A stretch of DNA of 64,000 nt from Streptomyces sp. f51 (GTDB lineage: Bacteria > Actinomycetota > Actinomycetes > Streptomycetales > Streptomycetaceae): the NCBI RefSeq assembly GCF_037940415.1, contig NZ_CP149798.1, positions 4,683,001 to 4,747,000 on the forward strand, in the 5' to 3' direction. The notes beneath the pieces are model-generated. The model ran no database searches and had not been told where the DNA came from. It was given only the letters and a program-made list of their open reading frames with translations. Both the position numbers and the translations under genes were made by a program. This document shows positions 17,737 to 26,343 of this stretch, piece after piece (position 1 is the first letter of the stretch; each line of letters starts with the position of its first letter).

Positions 17737-18058
17737 GGGCCGAATCGTACCTACGGAACCGTAAGTTACGTATCAGTGCCGCGTAAGCGAACCGCAAGAG
17801 TGGCCATGATCTCACCCCGTCGGGGGGAGCCGCCGGGGTACCCACGATGAACCCGGAGTGAGCGGGCGGAAACCTTCCGGGAAGTGGCGATGCTCACTCC
17901 GCTCAGGTGTGAGGCTCTCTGGACATATGCGCGGATCGGTCCGATCATCAAATGAGTGCGGTCGGCACCGGATGAGCGCCAGAGGTCCAACCACCGAGAA
18001 GCATCCGGGTCGCAGCCCCCACGGGGCACAACAACAAACCCCTCATTTAGGAGCAATC
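17737..18058. other. Divergent intergenic region between hemolysin III and pckG
   Basis: This 322-base gap holds no credible gene. Besides the palindrome near 17752 it has long inverted repeat arms GGAGTGAGC (17855-17863) and GCTCACTCC (17892-17900), and the dyad GATCGGTCCGATC (17934-17946). These lie within the presumed control region of pckG, and a CATATG at 17924-17929 is a possible -10. No regulator can be assigned. Confidence 0.5.
17752..17763 (-). promoter_or_regulatory. Palindrome in the hemolysin III promoter region
   Basis: TACGGAACCGTA (two five-base arms around AA) lies 16 bases upstream of the hemolysin III start. It is followed by GTAAGTTAC (17761-17769), an overlapping second dyad. 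A TACGAT on the minus strand just downstream could be the -10. This is a plausible TetR- or MarR-type operator; the regulator is unknown. Confidence 0.4.
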
Positions 18059-19876
18059 GTGGCGCGCGACATCGCGGCTCCCGTCCCGACCAACCACAAA
18101 GAACTGATCTCGTGGGTCAACGAGATCGCCGAACTGACCGAGCCGGACAGTGTGGTCTGGTGCGACGGATCCGAGGCCGAGTACGAGCGACTGAGCGAGG
18201 AGCTCGTCCGCAAGGGCACCTTCAAGAAGCTCGACCCGATCAAGCGCCCCAACTCCTACTACGCCGCCTCCGACCCGACCGATGTCGCGCGGGTCGAGGA
18301 CCGGACGTACATCTGCTCCGAGAAGGAGCAGGACGCGGGCCCGACCAACCACTGGAAGGCCCCCGCCGAGATGCGGGAGATCTTCCGGGGCGAGCAGGGC
18401 GTCTTCCGCGGCTCGATGCGCGGCCGGACGATGTACGTCGTCCCGTTCTGCATGGGCCCGCTCGGCTCGGACCTGTCCGCGATAGGCGTCGAGATCACCG
18501 ACTCCGCCTACGTCGCCGTGTCCATGCGCACCATGACCCGTATGGGACAGCCGGTCCTGGACGAGCTCGGCACCGACGGCTTCTTCGTGCGTGCAGTGCA
18601 CACGCTCGGAGCGCCGCTGGCCGAGGGCGAGGCCGATGTGCCGTGGCCGTGCAACTCCACGAAGTACATCTCCCACTTCCCCGAGACCCGTGAGATCTGG
18701 TCGTACGGCTCCGGCTACGGCGGCAACGCCCTGCTCGGCAAGAAGTGCTACGCCCTGCGCATAGCCTCCGTCATGGCGCGCGACGAGGGCTGGCTCGCCG
18801 AGCACATGCTGATCCTCAAGCTGACGCCGCCGCAGGGCGAGTCGAAGTACGTGGCCGCCGCCTTCCCGAGCGCCTGCGGCAAGACCAACCTGGCCATGCT
18901 GGAGCCGACGGTCTCCGGCTGGACGGTCGAGACCATCGGTGACGACATCGCCTGGATGCGGTTCGGCGAGGACGGCCGTCTCTACGCGATCAACCCCGAG
19001 GCCGGCTTCTTCGGCGTCGCGCCCGGCACCGGCGAGCACACCAACGCCAACGCGATGAAGACGCTGTGGGGCAACTCCGTCTTCACCAACGTCGCGCTGA
19101 CCGACGACAACGACATCTGGTGGGAGGGCATGACGGAGGAGACTCCGGCCCACCTGACCGACTGGAAGGGCAACGACTGGACGCCCGAGTCCGGTTCGCC
19201 CGCCGCGCACCCCAACGCCCGCTTCACGGTGCCCGCCTCGCAGTGCCCGATCATCGCGCCGGAGTGGGAGGACCCCAAGGGCGTCCCGATCTCGGCGATC
19301 CTCTTCGGTGGCCGCCGCGCCACGGCCGTCCCGCTGGTGACCGAGTCCTTCGACTGGAACCACGGCGTCTTCCTCGGCGCCAACGTGGCCTCCGAGAAGA
19401 CCGCCGCCGCCGAGGGCAAGGTCGGCGAACTGCGCCGCGACCCCTTCGCCATGCTGCCGTTCTGCGGCTACAACATGGGCGACTACATGGGCCACTGGGT
19501 CGACGTCGCCAAGGACAAGGACCAGGCGAAGCTCCCGAAGATCTACTACGTGAACTGGTTCCGCAAGAACGACGCGGGCAAGTTCGTGTGGCCCGGCTTC
19601 GGCGAGAACAGCCGTGTCCTGAAGTGGATCGTCGAGCGCCTCGACGGCAGGGCCGAGGGCGTCGAGACCCCGATCGGCGTCCTGCCGACCCGTGAGTCCC
19701 TCGACACCGACGGTCTCGAACTGGCCGACGCCGACCTCGACTTCCTGCTCACGGTCGACAAGGAGGTCTGGCGCGAGGAGGCCGCCCTGGTCCCCGACCA
19801 CCTCAACACCTTCGGCGATCACACGCCCAAGGAGCTGTGGGACGAGTACCGCGCCCTGGTGCAGCGCCTGGGCTGA
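18059..19876 (+). CDS. pckG: Phosphoenolpyruvate carboxykinase (GTP)
   Basis: A 605-residue cytosolic enzyme converting oxaloacetate and GTP to phosphoenolpyruvate, GDP and CO2, the entry step of gluconeogenesis and anaplerosis. The PEPCK-specific P-loop with the reactive cysteine is present (FPSACGKTN, Cys273), as are GDDIAWM, FGGRRATAVPL and FCGYNMGDYMGHW. The GTG at 18059 follows TTAGGAG at ideal spacing and gives the usual family length; extending upstream would add 67 residues without family character. It is monocistronic, with a strong terminator downstream. Confidence 0.96.
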   Translation: MARDIAAPVPTNHKELISWVNEIAELTEPDSVVWCDGSEAEYERLSEELVRKGTFKKLDPIKRPNSYYAASDPTDVARVEDRTYICSEKEQDAGPTNHWKAPAEMREIFRGEQGVFRGSMRGRTMYVVPFCMGPLGSDLSAIGVEITDSAYVAVSMRTMTRMGQPVLDELGTDGFFVRAVHTLGAPLAEGEADVPWPCNSTKYISHFPETREIWSYGSGYGGNALLGKKCYALRIASVMARDEGWLAEHMLILKLTPPQGESKYVAAAFPSACGKTNLAMLEPTVSGWTVETIGDDIAWMRFGEDGRLYAINPEAGFFGVAPGTGEHTNANAMKTLWGNSVFTNVALTDDNDIWWEGMTEETPAHLTDWKGNDWTPESGSPAAHPNARFTVPASQCPIIAPEWEDPKGVPISAILFGGRRATAVPLVTESFDWNHGVFLGANVASEKTAAAEGKVGELRRDPFAMLPFCGYNMGDYMGHWVDVAKDKDQAKLPKIYYVNWFRKNDAGKFVWPGFGENSRVLKWIVERLDGRAEGVETPIGVLPTRESLDTDGLELADADLDFLLTVDKEVWREEAALVPDHLNTFGDHTPKELWDEYRALVQRLG

Positions 19877-19954
19877 GGCCCTCAACCACTCCGCGGCCGA
19901 CCCGAGTTGCCCTGACCTGCGACCGATGCGGCGTCGGCCGCGGTGACCGCGCCC

Positions 19955-19995
19955 GCCGGGGTTCCGCGCACATCCGTGCGGGACCCCGGCTTTTT
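19955..19995 (+). terminator. Rho-independent terminator of pckG
   Basis: GCCGGGGT at 19955-19962 pairs with ACCCCGGC at 19983-19990, with further pairing inside (CCGC with GCGG), followed directly by TTTTT at 19991-19995. It lies about 80 bases after the pckG stop. Confidence 0.85.
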
Positions 19996-20096
19996 CGTGC
20001 CCGATGCTCCCACCCGTGCCGGAACGGCTGAAAAAGCGGGGATTTCGAGGGACACTCCTGACATCCTGCACTGAACCCCGAAATGAGGTGGGCGGG

Positions 20097-21083
20097 GTGC
20101 GTACGCCTGTCAGTGACCCCATGAAGATCGGTCCGTACCGCATCGTGGGCCGGCTCGGCTCCGGTGGCATGGGATGGGTGTATCTCGGCCGCTCGCCCGC
20201 CGGGCGCGAGGTCGCGGTCAAGGTGGTGCGGCCCGAACTGGCCGCGGAGGGCGAGTTCCGGGAGCGCTTCGCGCGCGAGGTCGCCGCGGCCCGGGTCGTC
20301 AGCGGCGCCTACACCGCGGCCGTGGTCGACGCCGACACCGAGGCCGAACTGCCGTGGCTGGCCACCCTGTACGTGCCCGGCCCCTCGCTCGCCGAGGCGG
20401 TCCAGGCCGACGGACCCCTGCCCGAGCCGCAGGTGCGGCGGCTCGGCGCGGGCCTGGTCGAGGCGCTCCAGGCCATCCACGCGGCCCGCGTGGTGCACCG
20501 GGACCTCAAACCGGCCAACGTGCTCCTCGCCGCGGACGGGCCGCGTGTCATCGACTTCGGGATCTCCCGGGTGGACGGCGCCCCGGGCCTCACCCAGGTC
20601 GGCGTCGTCGTCGGCACCCCGCCGTTCATGTCGCCCGAGCAGATCAGGGGGGCCGAGGTGGGCCCGGAGAGTGATGTCTTCTCCCTCGGCGGAGTCCTGG
20701 TGTACGCGCTCACGGGGCGGCCGCCGCACGGCAGCGGGGAGGCCGTCCGCTACCGCGTCGCCTTCGAGGAACCCGGACTCGACGGCATCGCGGGGCCGAT
20801 GCGGGACCTGGTCGCGCGCTGTCTGGCCAAGCGCCCCGAGGACCGGCCCCGGCTGGACCGGCTCCTGGACATGCTGCTGGAACGCGAGCCCGGCCGGGCC
20901 GACTGGCCGCCGCCCACCGTCGCCCACAGCATCAAGGTGCGCACCCAGGATCTGATCAAGCGCCGCAAGGAGAGCACCAGCGTGTCCGTACCCTCCTGTC
21001 TGCTCTCGCACGCCCAGGCGCTGCTCGACGCCGGACTGACCGACGCGATGGTCGCCGAGGCGGTGGGCCGTGGCGACGCCTGA
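20097..21083 (+). CDS. Ser/Thr protein kinase, soluble, heading a stress-signalling operon
   Basis: A 328-residue Hanks-type kinase. The glycine-rich loop GSGGMG is at 21-26, the ATP-binding lysine is K42 (VAVK), the catalytic HRDLKPAN starts at 134, DFG is at 153-155 and SPEQ closes the activation segment. All catalytic residues are intact. A helical C-terminal extension (about 270-328) lacks a transmembrane helix or PASTA repeats, so the kinase is cytosolic. The GTG at 20097 follows GAGGTGG; an ATG at 20121 is the alternative start. It is the first of six genes that also encode VWA, PP2C and pseudokinase-like proteins. The last 14 bases overlap the next gene. Confidence 0.9.
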   Translation: MRTPVSDPMKIGPYRIVGRLGSGGMGWVYLGRSPAGREVAVKVVRPELAAEGEFRERFAREVAAARVVSGAYTAAVVDADTEAELPWLATLYVPGPSLAEAVQADGPLPEPQVRRLGAGLVEALQAIHAARVVHRDLKPANVLLAADGPRVIDFGISRVDGAPGLTQVGVVVGTPPFMSPEQIRGAEVGPESDVFSLGGVLVYALTGRPPHGSGEAVRYRVAFEEPGLDGIAGPMRDLVARCLAKRPEDRPRLDRLLDMLLEREPGRADWPPPTVAHSIKVRTQDLIKRRKESTSVSVPSCLLSHAQALLDAGLTDAMVAEAVGRGDA

Positions 21084-21534
21084 CTCCTTTCCGGGCCGGG
21101 GCCGGGAGATCCTCGAAATCGGAACGCACTGGCGGCAGCTGGTGCAGAACTGGGTGGCCAAACGGAATTTCCACACCGTGACCGACACGGTTTCCGTCTC
21201 CATGCGATTCGACATCGAGGAAACGGGCCGGATGGTTACCGTCCGGTTCATGACGACCAAGAGACTGCTGGTCGCTTTCGCCACCGACGGGCATTTCCTG
21301 CGCAAGGACCAACTGGCCCTCGCCGCCGCCGCGTCGAACGCGTGGAACACCGAACAGCTCCACCCCATGCTGTCCGTCTGGGACGTACGGGGGCCGCGCC
21401 CCTGCCTCGCGGGCGTGTGCGACCTTCCCCTGACCTGTCGCATGACGCAAACGGATTTCGATGCTTTGGCCAGCGATTGGGTGGAACGGGCGAGACAGAT
21501 GTTCACCCGATGCCATCAGGTGTTCGAGTTGTAG
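21070..21534 (+). CDS. YbjN-like domain protein
   Basis: A 154-residue soluble alpha/beta protein starting at a GTG that overlaps the kinase gene by 14 bases. Features such as VSVSMRFDIEETGRMVTVRF, a central LAAAASNAWNTEQLHPMLSVW helix and a C-terminal helix with FDALASDWVERARQ resemble the YbjN family (type III secretion chaperone-like fold), found in many actinobacterial signalling loci. Overlap with the kinase suggests it is a partner or substrate. The family assignment is by eye and moderately sure. Confidence 0.65.
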   Translation: MATPDSFPGRGREILEIGTHWRQLVQNWVAKRNFHTVTDTVSVSMRFDIEETGRMVTVRFMTTKRLLVAFATDGHFLRKDQLALAAAASNAWNTEQLHPMLSVWDVRGPRPCLAGVCDLPLTCRMTQTDFDALASDWVERARQMFTRCHQVFEL

Positions 21535-21654
21535 AAGTGAATTCCGCGGCATTCCCCAAACCCTTACGGACGACCGCCGTTTTCCGCCACTATGGATGCG
21601 TGCCTTTCAGGGCCACGGGGGTGTTCTTTCGTAAGGCCACGGGGGGTCTTTTTC

Positions 21655-22881
21655 ATGCGGCGGCTTTCCTTCCTGATGCTTTCCGGACTCCTGGCCGCGT
21701 TCGCCCCCGCGGTGCCCGCCGCGGCCGGTGAGCCGTGCGGGCCGACCTTCGCACAGCACCTCGGCTGCTGGGCCGGCGTGGTCGACGAGGGAACGGTCCG
21801 GGTCACGCTCGACCGGACCCTGCCCTTCGACGGCAGGGCCGACAGCCGCAAGGAGCACGAACAGGCACTGGCGGCCCGGAGCTACGGACTCCTGGTCGAG
21901 GTGCCGTCGGGCGTCCACACCGGCCCGGGCGGATCGGCGCTCCTCGTGCTGGCGGACGGCAGGGGCAGACTCGTCGCGGACGACGCCCGCATCGACCGGC
22001 TGACGCCCGAGGCCGTGAAGGAGCTGACCGGCCTCGGGGCCTGCCACACCGGCAACCCCAGGGACCTGTGCGTCCGGCTCGGCAAGAGCGCGCTGACCGG
22101 ACGCCAACTGATCGACGCGAGCCTGGCCGAGAACCTCTCCCGGCACACGTACACCGCCGGCGGTCGGGGCAGTGGCTCCTCCGCGGCCCCGACCCCCACG
22201 GCGGAGACCACCGCCGCCAAGGACCGGCAGAACGCCGGCGCCGACGGGAGCGACGCGGGCGCCGAGGGGAGCGGCGACTCCGGGTGGGACACCGCCACCG
22301 AGGTGCTCACCGTCCTGTGCGCCGTGCTCGTCCTCCTGCTCGGCCTGCTGCTCGTCCTGATCCGCCGGTCCGCCCGGTCCGTCGCCGTCGGGAGCCTCTC
22401 CCGGCGCTCACTCGCCGCCCCGGGCGTCGGCGCCGTACCGGCCACCACGACGCCCCGCCCGCGCCCCCGTCCCCGTACCCCCGTGGCCGACGAGCCCACC
22501 GCACGTCCGCGTGCCCACCGCTCCGACGAGGCCACCACCCGTACCCGCGTGCCGGACGAAGCCGCGGCCCGTCCCCGTACGCACCCGCCCGACGAGGCCA
22601 CCACCCGCCTGCGGGCCACGCCGGCGGCCCGGAGCCACGGACGGCGGGTCGGCGGCGTGACGGGCCCCGCCCGGGCCGCCGTCGTCCGCACCGAACTGCA
22701 CCCACAGGGCTATGTCGAGGTGGACCACGTGCTCCACCGGGCGGTCTGGGCCGAGCCGGACCGCCCGCCGCCCGCGCCCGGCGGACTCGTCGACGTCACC
22801 GAGGCGGGAGAGCGGGACTCCGACGTCCTGTACGCGTTCCCGCCCGCACCCGGACGGCACGCCAAGGCCGCCCGGCCCTGA
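21655..22881 (+). CDS. Secreted-domain single-pass membrane protein with Arg/Thr-rich repeat tail
   Basis: A 408-residue protein. A signal peptide (1-24, ending AVPAAAG) leads an extracellular domain (about 25-175) with paired cysteines (CGPTFAQHLGCW, and CHTGNPRDLC), a low-complexity spacer and a transmembrane helix (about 214-236, LTVLCAVLVLLLGLLLVLI). The cytoplasmic tail carries DEPTARPRA, DEATTRTRV, DEAAARPRT and DEATTRLRA repeats. It has the topology of a sensor or scaffold whose tail threonines could be kinase targets. No known family is recognised. The ATG at 21655 follows GGGGGG. Its operon partners are a kinase upstream and VWA/PP2C genes downstream. Confidence 0.7.
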   Translation: MRRLSFLMLSGLLAAFAPAVPAAAGEPCGPTFAQHLGCWAGVVDEGTVRVTLDRTLPFDGRADSRKEHEQALAARSYGLLVEVPSGVHTGPGGSALLVLADGRGRLVADDARIDRLTPEAVKELTGLGACHTGNPRDLCVRLGKSALTGRQLIDASLAENLSRHTYTAGGRGSGSSAAPTPTAETTAAKDRQNAGADGSDAGAEGSGDSGWDTATEVLTVLCAVLVLLLGLLLVLIRRSARSVAVGSLSRRSLAAPGVGAVPATTTPRPRPRPRTPVADEPTARPRAHRSDEATTRTRVPDEAAARPRTHPPDEATTRLRATPAARSHGRRVGGVTGPARAAVVRTELHPQGYVEVDHVLHRAVWAEPDRPPPAPGGLVDVTEAGERDSDVLYAFPPAPGRHAKAARP

Positions 22882-22898
22882 GACCAGGAGAGAACCCC

Positions 22899-23660
22899 AT
22901 GCACAGCGACTACCCGCCCACCCTGCCGGCGGAGTACGCCGACATCGAGTTCGAGAACAACGCGCAGCGGCTGCCGCTCGTCCTGTGCCTCGACATCTCC
23001 AGCTCCATGGCGGGCCCGCCCATCCAGACGCTCAACAACGCGCTCGCGGAGTGGACCCGGGAACTGCACGACGACGTCAGCCTCAGCTACAGCGTCGAGG
23101 TCGCCCTGGTCACCTTCGGCGGCCAGGGCGTCGCGGCCTGGCGCGGGCCCCAACTCCTCGCCCCCGGAGCCCCGGTGAGCCCCTTCGTGCCGGCGCACAT
23201 GTTCCACCCGCCGCAGCTCGCCGCCGCCGGAGTCACCCTGATGACCGAGGCCCTCGAACTGTCCATGAACATCATCGCCGCCCGCAAGGCCGAACTGCGC
23301 GCCTCCGGGCTCCAGTACTACCGGCCGCAGATCTGTCTCGTCACCGACGGAGTGCCCACCGACGCCACGGGTCATCTCACCGACTCCTGGCACCGGTTGA
23401 TCCCGGTGCTCGCCGACGAGCAGCAGGCCCGCCGCTTCCGGCTGTACGCGATCGGCGTCGGCGGCATCACGGACCGGGGCGAGCAGGTGCTCAGGTCGTT
23501 CGCGCCGAAGTTCAACGCCCGGCTCCAGGGATTCCCGTTCCGCGAACTGCTCCAGATGATGTCCGCGAGCGCCAACGCCGAGCAGAAGGGCGCGGGCGAC
23601 GAGGTCTTCGAGAAGATCTTCAGCCAGTTCAAGACGCAGCGCCCGGCCTGGGAATCGTGA
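22899..23660 (+). CDS. VWA domain protein (TerY-like)
   Basis: A 253-residue soluble von Willebrand factor A domain. The metal-ion-dependent adhesion site is intact: DISSS at 32-36 near the N-terminus, the conserved threonine around GVTLMTEAL and an aspartate in CLVTDGVPTD. Length, the LPLVLCLDISSSM start and the C-terminal PFRELLQMMSAS region match TerY-type proteins. These form a triad with a PP2C phosphatase and a kinase in Ter-associated stress systems, exactly the order seen here. The start ATG follows AGGAG. Confidence 0.85.
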   Translation: MHSDYPPTLPAEYADIEFENNAQRLPLVLCLDISSSMAGPPIQTLNNALAEWTRELHDDVSLSYSVEVALVTFGGQGVAAWRGPQLLAPGAPVSPFVPAHMFHPPQLAAAGVTLMTEALELSMNIIAARKAELRASGLQYYRPQICLVTDGVPTDATGHLTDSWHRLIPVLADEQQARRFRLYAIGVGGITDRGEQVLRSFAPKFNARLQGFPFRELLQMMSASANAEQKGAGDEVFEKIFSQFKTQRPAWES

Positions 23661-23687
23661 CCGATGATCCGATGGGATGCCTGACTC

Positions 23688-24494
23688 ATGACCGCAGCCG
23701 ACGAGCGGGAGACGCCGTGGCGGATCCACGGGATGAGCGTCGAGGGATACCGGCACCGCCGTCAGGGGCAGCCCTGCCAGGACGCCTGCGCGTACACGGT
23801 GACGCCGTCCGTGGCGGTCCTGGCCGTCGCCGACGGCGCGGGCAGCAGGCCGCGCTCCGAGGAGGGGGCCCGGCTGGCGGTGGAACTGGCCACCGAACAC
23901 TTCGCGCACCGGACCGCCGCGGCGGCCGACCGCGGTCCCGGCCCCGCCGTGCGCGAGCTCCTGCGGGACGCCTTCCACGACGTCTGCAAGGAGTTCCTGG
24001 ACCGGACCGGCCCCGACGCGGCGGACTTCGCGACCACGCTCACCGTGGTCGTGCTCGCGCGGGGCTGGCTCGGCCATCTGTCCGTGGGGGACGGGTTCGT
24101 CGTCCTGCGGGCCGGCACGGAGGACGGTGAGCGGCAGTTCCATCTGCTGCCGCAGCCGGCCGCGGCCAGCGAGTACAGCAACGAGACGGTGTTCCTCACC
24201 TCGCCCGACGCGGCCCGCTGGGTGCACACCGACTGCGTCCGCGACGACGGGATCGACGGGGTGCTGCTGTCCACCGACGGACTGGCGCAGGCCGCGCTCA
24301 ACCGGTCGGCGGGCGGCGCGCTGTCCCCGAACGCCTCGTTCGCCGAGGCCGTGTTCCGCTCCCTGGACGTGCCGGGGCCGGTGACGGCGAGCGCCCACGA
24401 GGGACTCGGGACCCTGCTCAGGTCCGACCGGCTCACCGCGCTCAACGCCGACGACAAGACCCTGCTGCGGGCCGTGCTCAAGGCGCGGCCATGA
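23688..24494 (+). CDS. PP2C-family protein phosphatase
   Basis: A 268-residue metal-dependent Ser/Thr phosphatase of the compact PP2C_2 type. The metal-binding aspartates are visible in VADGAGS, SVGDGF and STDGLAQ, and the N-terminal HRRQGQPCQDA motif and DFATTL are also conserved. It should reverse phosphorylation by the operon's kinase or act on the VWA protein. It overlaps the next gene by four bases (ATGA). Confidence 0.88.
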   Translation: MTAADERETPWRIHGMSVEGYRHRRQGQPCQDACAYTVTPSVAVLAVADGAGSRPRSEEGARLAVELATEHFAHRTAAAADRGPGPAVRELLRDAFHDVCKEFLDRTGPDAADFATTLTVVVLARGWLGHLSVGDGFVVLRAGTEDGERQFHLLPQPAAASEYSNETVFLTSPDAARWVHTDCVRDDGIDGVLLSTDGLAQAALNRSAGGALSPNASFAEAVFRSLDVPGPVTASAHEGLGTLLRSDRLTALNADDKTLLRAVLKARP

Positions 24495-25660
24495 GCGGCC
24501 GCACCGTGTTCCTGGACGGCAAGCCGGTCACGCTCGCCGAACTGCCCCTCAAGGGCGGTGGCCAGGCGGCCGTCTTCCCGGTCGTCGGCGACGACGGCAT
24601 CGTCGTCAAGCTGTACCGCGAACCGCCCGGTCCCAACGAGGAGCAGCGGCTGAAGCGGATGCTGACCATGTCACCGCTGGTGACCCGTCCCACCGACGCC
24701 TCCCAGCCGCCCGAGCTGGCCTGGCCGACCGCGCTCGCGCGCGGCCCGCAGGGAGAGTTCCTCGGCTACGCGATGCGCCGCTTCGGCGAGCCCCAGCACG
24801 TGCAGCTGATCGGGCTGTTCACCCGCGCCCAGCGCCTCAAGCTGTTCGGCGACCGGGCCGACTGGCGCTTCCTGCTCGGCGTGGCCTGGAACCTCGCCTT
24901 CATGACGGCCCGCATGCACTACGACGATCTCGTCATCGGCGACTTCTCCAGCAGCAACGTCGTCGTCGACGCCAACGGCTTCGTCACCTTCCTCGACTGC
25001 GACTCCATCGCCTTCAAGGACCCGGTGACCGGGGAGCTCTTCCCCTGTCTGATGCACACCACCGACTACTCCTCGCCCGAGCGGCAGGCAGGCGGCCCCG
25101 CCACCCGCGCCACCGACGAGTTCGCCCTCGCGGTCCTCGTCTACCAGCTGCTGACCGCCGGGAACCACCCCTTCGGCGGCGTCCCGCACGACAGCGCCTC
25201 CGAGTCGACCGTCAAGGACAACATCGCCGCCAGCATCTCCTACGTCGTGCGCCCCGAGCGGGTCGTCATGCCGCGCGGCACCATCGACCCCTCCGTGCTC
25301 CCGCCCGAACTCCTGGCATTGGCCCGCACCGCCTTCGGCTCCGGTGTGCACGACCCCGACACCCGGCCGAACGCGGAGGCGTGGCTGCGCGCGCTGGACA
25401 AGGAGCGTGGGCTCGTACGGGTCTGCCCGGCCCGTCCGCTGCACGCGTTCGGCTCGCATCTGACCGCGTGCCCCTGGTGCAACCGGGCGGCGCTCACGGG
25501 GCACGACGTGTTCAACGTCCCGGTGGCGGTCCCGGGGCCCGGGGTGCCCCGGCCGCAGCCGCCCGTGCCGCCCCCGGGGGAGCCGTGGCCCACGGGGCTG
25601 AAGGTGGCGCTGCTGATCCTGGCGGTCGTGATCCTGGTGGTGATCGTGGCGAACGCGTGA
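24491..25660 (+). CDS. Tail-anchored protein-kinase-like protein with altered catalytic motifs
   Basis: A 389-residue protein with a kinase fold: a glycine-rich GGGQAAVF loop, Lys40 in GIVVKLYRE, then IGDFSSSNV in place of HRDxxxxN (Asp151 and Asn156 kept, His-Arg lost) and LDCDS in place of DFG. DYSSPE corresponds to the APE region. A C-terminal segment has CPARPL and CPWC cysteines that may bind zinc, then a Pro-rich linker and a last-20-residue transmembrane helix. This is the kinase member of the TerY-P (VWA, PP2C, kinase) triad. Whether it phosphorylates or only binds ATP is open. Confidence 0.82.
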   Translation: MSGRTVFLDGKPVTLAELPLKGGGQAAVFPVVGDDGIVVKLYREPPGPNEEQRLKRMLTMSPLVTRPTDASQPPELAWPTALARGPQGEFLGYAMRRFGEPQHVQLIGLFTRAQRLKLFGDRADWRFLLGVAWNLAFMTARMHYDDLVIGDFSSSNVVVDANGFVTFLDCDSIAFKDPVTGELFPCLMHTTDYSSPERQAGGPATRATDEFALAVLVYQLLTAGNHPFGGVPHDSASESTVKDNIAASISYVVRPERVVMPRGTIDPSVLPPELLALARTAFGSGVHDPDTRPNAEAWLRALDKERGLVRVCPARPLHAFGSHLTACPWCNRAALTGHDVFNVPVAVPGPGVPRPQPPVPPPGEPWPTGLKVALLILAVVILVVIVANA

Positions 25661-25701
25661 GCGGGGCCCGCTCGCCGGCACGGACGGCGGGCGACCCCGC
25701 T
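25660..25701. terminator. Bidirectional hairpin between convergent signalling operons
   Basis: AGCGGGG at 25660-25666 pairs with CCCCGCT at 25695-25701, and inner GC-rich arms (CGCTCGCCG against CGGCGGGCG) also pair with a small bulge. It sits between the two convergent operons and could end both transcripts. Confidence 0.65.
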
Positions 25702-25734
25702 CTCCCGTGAGCGTCCGCGGCAGGGCGGGCCCGG

Positions 25735-26343
25735 TCACTGGGAGCGGCCGCGGTCCTCCAGATAGCGGGTGTGGGACTCCTGGCGCCGTGCCTCCGTCTC
25801 GCGCAGGGCCGCCGCCAGCCGGTCCGACTCCTCCTGGAGCACGGTGAGCTGGCGCTCCAGATGGCGCTCCGGCGGTTCGGTGCCGGGGGCCAGCCGGGTC
25901 CACCACCGGGTGCGGACGAAGGTGTCGACCGCCTCCGGGACGTCCTGGCGCACCGCGCGCGACAGGGCGTGCACGCCCTCGGGGTCCTGGGCGAGGATCT
26001 CGGCGACCCAGCCCGGATCGAGCAGGGCGGCGAGGACCTCGGTCAGCTCGGTGAGGCGCCCGGCCGCCGCGGGGGGCAGCTCGACACCGTCGAGGTACTC
26101 CCGCAGCTTGGCGAAGTCCACCCGCAGTTCGGCCAGTTGGGCGGAGGGGTCGGGGAAGTCGGGCGGCGCCGGACGCTCCGGCGGCGCGATCAGCGCGCCC
26201 GCTCCGTACAGGCCCGCGACGACGACCGGCCAGTACGGGCCCGCCACCCCGGTGAAGGTCAGCGCGAGCCCGGCGATGCCGCAGGCGCTGCCGGTGAGGT
26301 TCTTGCGCGATTCCAGGAAGCCGAGGAACTTACTGGTAGCCAC
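25735..26343 (-). CDS. Membrane protein ending the TelA operon
   Basis: A 202-residue protein of unrecognised family. An N-terminal basic segment (SKFLGFLESRKN) precedes two short transmembrane helices (about 16-52, GIAGLALTFTGVAG and VVVAGLYGAGAL). The remainder is cytoplasmic and helical, ending in a charged coiled-coil-like stretch (about 165-202). It overlaps the upstream SBP-VWA gene by 14 bases and so is translationally coupled to it. The name 5-bromo-4-chloroindolyl phosphate hydrolysis protein (XpaC) is often given to partners of TelA, but no clear similarity is visible here. Confidence 0.72.
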   Translation of the reverse strand: MATSKFLGFLESRKNLTGSACGIAGLALTFTGVAGPYWPVVVAGLYGAGALIAPPERPAPPDFPDPSAQLAELRVDFAKLREYLDGVELPPAAAGRLTELTEVLAALLDPGWVAEILAQDPEGVHALSRAVRQDVPEAVDTFVRTRWWTRLAPGTEPPERHLERQLTVLQEESDRLAAALRETEARRQESHTRYLEDRGRSQ

